A DNA stretch of 64,000 bases from Phoronis australis. Its lineage: Eukaryota > Phoronida > Phoronidae. Of the stretch, positions 56,801 through 64,000 are shown in pieces. The notes beneath the pieces were generated by a model that made no database searches, was not told the origin of the DNA, and saw only the letters and a program-made list of their open reading frames with translations. Both the position numbers and the translations under genes were made by a program. Numbering within the stretch: the stretch's first letter is position 1; the number at the start of each line of letters is the position of its first letter. Location of the stretch: positions 257,203-321,202 of the forward strand of contig NMRA01000169.1 of the NCBI GenBank assembly GCA_002633005.1. Reading direction: 5' to 3'.

Positions 56801-59140
56801 CCAGCGCAATGGGTCCACCTGAGCGGCCTACACACGTATGGTATAACGTGTATCAGAAAGTCTGCAATTACTTTCTTTTAGAATTATTAATTAAAGAGTA
56901 CCAATTTATTTTGAATGTTACAGTCAATTAGTCTCTGATGAAATTTTAATACGAATAAATCTACATGCATGTCGTCTACACATTCAGAAGCATCCACACA
57001 ATGTGTCAAGTTAATTGTTGTTGCTGCCGTCCTCACAGTATTGTAACACTGATGTCTATGAGGGTCCATCTGAGGCAGTCTTGTCCAGTAGATAAAAGCC
57101 TTTAACATATAGAAAGTATACAGCATATATCTTCCGCTCTCGGCGATCAAACAAGGAATTCTGACGGTCATACTGCTTCGACAGCTGGAAGTAGCCCTCG
57201 TGGCAAATTTAATGAACCTGGTCTGGAGCAATGACAACGAGCTGCCAGTTCTTATCAAGCGTATAAATCGTTTCTAGTCGGAGTACAGAACAAAGTGAGA
57301 TTAAAGTGGCCTAAATTAAAGTTCGTTTTTGACAGAAGACGCGGTTTATTACACCTTTATTTGTTAAAGCTATAGGCGACTCGATATTCGCTGGGTGGTA
57401 ATGAATACAGATCCGTTTTTTCATCTGAATCGATTGAGAGTAGTTTATCAGCAACGAAGGCATTTATGTAATAAGGGGCCCACGTGGTTTACCTAGATGC
57501 AGGTATTTCTGAAGGAAGATCATTTGCGTCACCTGCGACACCTATTGAGTAAATCATTTTAACTTAAAAGTTGTTTATTCCACTAGTTCAACCATAGCCA
57601 CGTCGATGAGCAAAACGAAGAACAGCATTGGCGGCTAACCTTTTGAAGGAGCTATGCCATGTTCCGGTGTCTAAAATAAATTTCTTCGCAGGTGTTTTTT
57701 TATTCTTCCAAAGCAGTTATAAAATTCTTATAGCTATGTCACACCAATCCCGTTCTCAGATACATACGGGCTGGGGTCGGGCAGAAACGGCGGCCAATTT
57801 CCTTCATGAGACAGGGCCTATATTCCCCTTGACTCGTGAATTGAAACCTGTGACAGTATAACGTCTAGGTGCAACTCAATTGGTGACGATGACATTTTTG
57901 ACAAAGCTTGATTGCCTGAAATTCTGTGACATTTTGATAATTCTGTGACAAAATGTGAGAAATTTGCAAAGCCAAGTAGGCTGGTAGTGTTTTATTGGTT
58001 TACAGTTATTTCATGCTGCACTGAGGTGGTGATTCATATTTTCACAAATTATAAAATTTAGATATTAATTGTTGCCACTGACAAATATTGTGTCTAGTAC
58101 ATGTGATACAAACAAACGGTTGAGGTGATGTGATTTATATATGCAAAGAGCACCAAATAGCTGTGACAGTTGAGACTTCCTTGCAACATCTGGAAAGTTT
58201 TGAGATGTGACTAATTGTGGCTTGCGATTAAATACGAATTCATTCTCTGATACTGTTTCGGCCACAATAAGCAGGTTAAGGTGAGCCCGTCGACTGTACG
58301 ACCTGAAACAATAACTATCTTCAGTTTCTTTCAAGTCTAGACATCGGTTCTATTCTGTATAAGGAGCAAAATGAGGTCAATATCTTAACGCTTAGATCAA
58401 AAGTTCTTTTAGCCCGATGGCGCGGCTTTATGACAACTTAAAAGCAGCTGCACCAGGAAGGTAACTTATGATATAGACCGTTTACCGTTATAAAATTGGT
58501 CTCGACTTAATTGGGTGTGATTTTTGAGTTTGCAAGGCACTCTGTCAGTTCGGTATTCCCTATTTTGAGACCATTCCCCACTCATGAATGGCCCCCGTGA
58601 CAAGCAACTTGTAGACCCTTGTCGCAAGCACTAAATAGCAGTTAGTTTACCTCAAGTTCGAACAATTCTGAGACCAATTTCATAAATTTTAAAGCTCTAG
58701 ACCCATTTTTAACGGAAGACAGATTTATACCCGCTTCCAATTTTGAACTGACAGTTTTTTCATACCCCTGAGTCTGAAGAGCATTCAAAGCATAAAATGT
58801 CAAGTTTAAAGCTCGGATTTCCACGAACAATAAATGCAGTTGAAATCCCGCTGGTCATAGATTGATTCCGTATGACGTCACAGAGTAAGTGTAAGTTACT
58901 TTAGGGCGAGATTCAAACAGCTGATCAAATTGGAGGACTGAGGTGCACCTGGCCAACATATAGAGCATAACAAAACGATGGTAATATTAATAATCATGAT
59001 TATTTAACAGACGAAACACGGGGTGTGAACTGCATCGAGGCCTAGCTCGCACGATCGGCAAAAGGATTCTAGTAAATAATTACGTACCATGTCTGTGCGC
59101 CATATTTCCTAATCCCTTTCAATTAAGGGGTACCGCAGCA
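56800..59140. other. Intergenic sequence, no gene recognised
   Basis: No ORF here has exon-like composition with paired splice signals. A lone TGACGTCACAG at about 58873-58883 matches the end of the 6048-7191 element and may be a remnant. Otherwise unremarkable. Confidence 0.5.
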
Positions 59141-59145
59141 CACGA

Positions 59146-59216
59146 GTTTGCCTTTCAACAGGCAAACTAGTAATGTTCATAGCGACACCGCTATGAAGCC
59201 TGTTGATTTTCAACAG
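59146..59216. other. Cluster of three perfect hairpins
   Basis: In 71 bases: GTTTGCCT-ttcaac-AGGCAAAC (59146-59167), TTCATAGCG-acac-CGCTATGAA (59176-59197) and CTGTTGA-ttt-TCAACAG (59200-59216). TCAACAGG (59155-59162) is also the exact complement of CCTGTTGA (59199-59206), giving an alternative fold around the middle hairpin. Function unknown. Confidence 0.6.
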
Positions 59217-59219
59217 TGG

Positions 59220-62200
59220 ATTGTTTCGACACTGACTCCCAGTTACGCCTCGTACCATAATTACATTTGTGAAGTTGTGAACTAACACAAATGAAAAACC
59301 AGTAAAGCGGAAGTATTAAAACACCAACAGATTATCTAATGTTATTTCGAACGTTGATTTCACTGAAAACTGCTGCATGAGTATACTTTACCAAATTATC
59401 GGGCTGGGTCCTGGGGGAAGCAAACGGCTGCTGCAAGCACGTTACAAAGCACTTGAGCCGACGTCGCTACCGCATTAGCACACAAAGGCCAAATGCGCCG
59501 CTAATTCAACGCGGTTTTTAATTGAATTTGTGCGTCGAGCAGATTTAGGGGAAGCAAGATGGCCATGGTCTCCCCCCCCCCCCTAAAATTCTCCCAGAAC
59601 ACTCAGTTAAAATTGTTTTCATTTCTGGGCAGTAGTCAGTTGCAAAGGTCACGGATTTTGAAAATCAGTTTGATGACCGTTATTCAGTGGAACAAACTGC
59701 TACTCAGAATGCGGGCGACCATTTCTGTAGCTAACTAGCTGAGCACAGCCTAGTGATGATTATGGCATTCTGATGCTGGGCATGTAATTAAACCCAGTGA
59801 GCGCGGAGTATCATCAACAGAAACTGCATGGGTGCAGCAGATGCTCGCACTATACTCTTATGTTCGGCGACAAGATTAAGTGCTCCAGTAAGCTATTTCG
59901 TAACATAACTTGTAGTGGAAAAACTTCCATGCAATTTACGGCATTTGAAAATGTTCAAGTGTCCAGGGTGATCGTGATCAAATGTTGATTGTCTTGGTTG
60001 ACCTTTTTGCAAATCACCTTGTCATCCATATTCATATCTTCAGGTTTTAATTCGTTAATTCACCTGAACTACTATTAAATAAAATAATAATTTCTTTCAC
60101 TAAGATACTCGGTAATAGCCCATGATTTGTCTACCCTTCAAGTCATATTGTTGTGAAGTCTACTGCAAGTTTCATCAGCGATAAGCATTTTCCTTTTTTG
60201 TTCCCTGTATATCGTTCATCGACATTGGAAGTGCATCGTACCTCTTTCGTTCACAAGTCACAACCAATTTTCGTAGGACAAATATGGTGGATTATCGTTG
60301 TGTTAACATATTCCCGCTACCACTGGCTGGAACTATTAGCTTGATTGACATGTCTGAACTATCCATATTGGAGACCTTAATAATAGATGTTCTGCATGTC
60401 AGCTGGTATCAAGGTAACAGCATTCAATAGAGGCTACAAAGTGAAATTCGCCAAAATATCTTACCACCATTTATCAAATTACCTTGAACGTTGCAGGAGT
60501 CCCCAAAGCGCAGAACTTTTGTCACCCGGCGGTTGGTGGTGCGTCCGAGGGAGTACGACTGCCAGTGTTACACCGTGGGAGTGACTATCTGGGTCGAAGT
60601 AAACCCTAGCATGTACTCAGAGAATTTCTTAGCACTAGTCCCTCTGGTATACACCGATGAGGCTAGCATACATGTAGTTTTCCTTTGGTAACAACCTGTA
60701 GGGCCTAGACTAGGGGAGCTATAAAGGTATGTATGACCCCCTTTGTCATGGCAAAATAATGCCGCCGAAATGCTATTTTTAGAGTCTACGAAGACATTTT
60801 TTTTCAGAAAATAGAGATAGTTGCATCCAACCTGACAGCAACCTAGCCAACGCAAAAAATATGTGGACACACTGGACATCTGAAGTTACGGTATATTTGG
60901 TAATGACCATAATAGTCGACAGTTTTTCATGTTAGAAACTTGTACTCGGCCTCCTCTGAACCCCTTGTTGAACATTTTAGTCCGGCCCGTCATTAAACCT
61001 GTGATTCGGAAGTGGCATTCCATGAGCGCTATTCTGTAACATAGAACTAGCATAAGTTTCAGAATGTTGGCCCTAAGGGTTGCTGCCAGAACAGACCTAT
61101 GCTAGGCGACTTTTCACGAATAGTTTCGCTACGAAAGGATGACTTTCCTATTTAATCCCATTCCTACAAAAAAAAAACATTTCGGGAGATAGAAGGTGTC
61201 AGGGTACCATTTTCCTACAATACTACAAATTTTACAGCAGCCAGGGTTTTAAAGTATTTAAAATTTTAAAACTCTGATCTGTTGTAATGTGTGCTCTTTC
61301 TTGAAAGCTGTCATGTCATCTCTTCTGCTGTTTCAAAATTAAGACGACAGCTTTGAAAGCTGAAAAATACCAGTTACGAACAGGTGATTAGTGGAAATAA
61401 ACTGCAACAAAAGGGTAGTGTTTTTGGACAAAAACTATTCAAAAGGGTGACGTTTTCACAAAACTCCTTACAAACCAAGGCCCGTTTTCGAACCCCACTC
61501 TAAATTTGTGAGTATCTTATAATTTTCAGTTGCACCCCCCGCCCCTTCAAAAATACAGTAGCGATACCCCGAGGTTGACTAGTCATTATTGTATTTATTC
61601 AATGTCCAAATTCAGGATTTCGTCTACGTGGCATGCAGTTTGGAAGCAGTGTCTAAACGATGATTATTGGTTTGGAGGAGTTTCGTTGAATGTTTCGCTT
61701 AATTGTTTTGCCGGCATTTTCTGACACGTCACCCGCTGCCACAATCAATGACAGAGCCCAGCAGTCACCGACGGCGAAGCAGACGGCAAGAATCAATTGT
61801 TTCTGTGTGACCTGAACGAAAGTCGTATTAAGTGATGGCAATGATAATTAGAGCTTTTTAACTTGTGACCAGCCGATCAATGAATCACGACAATTGAACA
61901 GCTACACGCATTATTGTAGATTCATTACTACTTGATTCGTACATATCGATTTAAGTTAGAGTCCACTGTCAGTCTGAAAGGGGTGCAAAGATATCGTTTC
62001 TGAAAAATTGAGGTAGGCCCTACTGTGAAAGGGAAGACGAAAATGCAAAATTCATTGCAAAGCAGTGTCGAATGCCAAAACGACATAAAGTATTCTTTTC
62101 AGGCTTACTTCATGCGAAGTCGCCGTTACCTCGACATAGTGTTTGCTTGATACCCTGGCACCCCTCATCTCAACTTCTACCTCTTGATCAGTGTTGATCA

Positions 62201-63270
62201 CTCTGCTCATACGTTTGGCCAGTTCGTATAGTGTACTGACGACAACACGGAACGAGTTATATTAAGTCCATCCACACTCGTGATTAGATCGCCGAGAAAA
62301 ATCACGAGTCAGTCTATAGTCTCAAAAGCTACAACAGTTTGTGTGGAATCCCTATTCGGAGGTCTATCTACAAGTCAACGACCAGACGGTGAGTAGAATA
62401 CGAGCACTCTGTCACGGGATCTAATCGAGTATTTATGTTTTTAATAAACCTCTGGGACAATTCATTGCCAGAGTTCACTGTTATTATGTACATGACCTAT
62501 ATATAACTACATTGAGCTGAACTTGTGTAAAGGCGTCTTGTATGGGGCCTGTCTCGCCTGGTAGTCCCATGCACACCGACGAGTCGGTAACATTCATTAA
62601 CAGCAGTCCCTCATTTTGAGAACCATTTTTCCACTGAATGACGGAAAACAAGCTGCTTTTCACAATCCGGGTAGTCCAGTGACTGTTGCCGACGAATTGA
62701 TGGTGCTGGAATCAAAGTTCAAATTGAAGGTTTTAATTGTCTCGGTGTATGATCCAACACATAACATTTGGACGGACGTACTACGAGGTCCTGCCAGTCG
62801 TTTATTGACTCGAACGTGTATGTAGTTTGTTATTATTTGGAAAACCTGTTGCAATAACCAGAACAAGTTCCCACTAGGTGTATGGCCATTGTGTATTCAC
62901 GGACCCAACAATTATCAGTACGTGCACTCTGGTCATTTCGAAACACTTGAGCTCACTGGCAACTGAACTCACACATATGGCCATACAATGTGAAAACACT
63001 GAACAATAATTTCTCAGTAGATAAAGACTTGGGAAAATACTACGCGATCCAACCAGATGCATACAAACAGAGTCGTCGAACTGACTCAAAACATAGTTCT
63101 GACTTGTAAATAGGCCTATATTTATTTCACTGATGTCGTCTGCTTTGAACTTGAAATGACAGGCGGAACTCCATTCTGTGCTGTAATAAGGCCCCATGTA
63201 CATCGGTATTACATCTGTCCGTATCGCCTGTAATTAAACTTTCAACTTCAGGGCTTTGGACCCGTACTAA
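59220..63270. other. Intergenic sequence, no gene recognised
   Basis: Holds a fragment of the hAT-like MITE in reverse (about 59560-59600, C-run then CCTAAAATTCTCCCAGA) and a 10-bp inverted repeat at 62276-62309. The sequence is somewhat richer in CpG than the introns, but I find no convincing exon or promoter. Confidence 0.45.
62276..62309. repeat. Perfect 10-bp inverted repeat
   Basis: ACTCGTGATT and AATCACGAGT are exact complements separated by 14 bases. It could be a protein-binding palindrome or chance. Confidence 0.5.
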
Positions 63271-63272
63271 AA

Positions 63273-63506
63273 CAGAGGGGGATCTACAGGGGGGTTCACG
63301 GGGTTTAAACCCCCCCTCGGGACAGGATCAGAAATAAAAACTGGAAAAAAATCGCCAGAAAAACGAAATTAGGTACTAAAAATCCCAAAAAATCTTACAC
63401 GGGAGGAGGGAAACACTCTCGCGACCTTCCTTCTCCTCGGCGCTACGCGCCTCGGATTCTTTCGAATCCTAAACCCCCCCTTACTGAAATCGTAGATCTG
63501 CCACTG
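63273..63506. mobile_element. hAT-like MITE with CAGAGGGGGATCTAC / GTAGATCTGCCACTG ends
   Basis: The 15-base ends are inverted copies with four mismatches. Inside are a run GGTTTAAACCCCCCC and two small hairpins (GGCGC-tac-GCGCC and GGATTC-tttc-GAATCC). CAG starts and G/C-rich ends fit the same family as 8439-8601. A TAAAA on both flanks may be part of the target duplication. Confidence 0.6.
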
Positions 63507-63724
63507 TAAAATCTCAACGGAAAACGCAAACACGCCCACGGCCCGACTCTCTCAGGGATGTGAAGAACCTGAGAGTAAAGGTCAACCCCTCATCTTCCGG
63601 TGTTACGCGATTGTCAAGGATCGTGTCTATATATACATAAGAAATTATAGTACGCGACAGATAAACAAATAATTTTTCTGCCTGGCTTTTTAGCTCATTG
63701 GTGTATCCAACCAGGCTACCAAGA

Positions 63725-64000
63725 CAACAGATCTACTTAGATAGACAGATAGATAGATAAAACTTTACTTAAAGTCGGGTCAAGGGTAAACAGTTGACAG
63801 TATTAGCGCAAGTACTATTTACCGACTATTAAAGAAACAAAAACGAGAGCTAATAAAACTATATACACTATGCCTATAAAATGAAGACCTAGCAGTGTTT
63901 TACATACTATGCACACTATGGTACGAGAAAAATAACAAAGTATTTTCAATATCATTGTGGGATGACGCAACTTGCGCATGCAGTACAAGCATTACGTTCA
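63725..64000 (-). mobile_element. Possible 3' tail of a non-LTR retrotransposon
   Basis: The run AGATAGACAGATAGATAGAT followed by aaaactttacttaaagtcgg reads, on the minus strand, as a retrotransposon 3' end finishing in a TCTA repeat. The element would extend right, past the window edge. No coding part is visible, so this is tentative. Confidence 0.3.

Noticed and set aside
57628-57861. A 77-codon frame downstream of the gene
   Set aside because: Composition is not gene-like and no splice or start context supports it.
60568-60879. A 103-codon minus-strand frame in the intergenic region
   Set aside because: Cys/Tyr/Ser-rich composition without domain features, no supporting signals and no neighbouring exons.
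62300-62400. A 5' UTR exon ending in a GTGAGT-like donor near 62390
   Set aside because: One donor-like motif alone is expected by chance; no linked coding exon was found within the window.
62616-62825. A possible first exon of a neighbouring gene
   Set aside because: The 69-codon frame matches no family I know, and I could not pair it with good splice sites or a promoter.

Overview
This window is animal nuclear DNA: many short coding blocks of 30-248 bases, nearly all bounded by AG acceptors and GT donors, separated by AT-rich introns full of small dispersed repeats. I cannot name the species. Short introns, many small inverted-repeat elements and an unmerged allelic-looking overlap suggest an outbred marine invertebrate, but that is inference.

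Bases 1-55008 hold one plus-strand gene running off the left edge. Thirty exons join in frame into 4,053 coding bases (1,350 residues plus TAA). I read it as the invertebrate counterpart of CCDC180, a coiled-coil protein associated with cilia and sperm flagella. Exons 1-10 form a helical N-terminal half (DUF4455-like), exons 11-19 a middle helical part, exons 20-21 a disordered Ser/Lys/Gly-rich linker, and exons 22-26 a DUF4456-like region, followed by a short tail. Special features are a 30-base microexon, a GC-AG intron, a candidate 54-base cassette exon and decayed copies of exon 4 in the intron before it. A second gene, an intronless alpha-arrestin (ARRDC-like), sits antisense in the 13.7-kb intron 10.

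The introns carry several repeat families: two short inverted-repeat (MITE) families present many times, a 1.1-kb element whose ends carry TGACGTCA, a 205-bp foldback element, a PIF/Harbinger-like MITE with TTA target duplications, hAT-like MITEs with GGATC-rich ends, tRNA-derived SINE heads, a truncated non-LTR retrotransposon, and a 1.7-kb array of about 150-bp monomers in an A-B-C order. One 1.2-kb block holding exon 23 is present twice on either side of a single N, most likely two haplotypes left unmerged in the assembly.

Bases 55009-64000 lie downstream of the gene. I find no convincing coding region there, only repeats, a cluster of three perfect hairpins and the ends of other mobile elements. 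The two genes have no evident functional link; their nesting appears positional.
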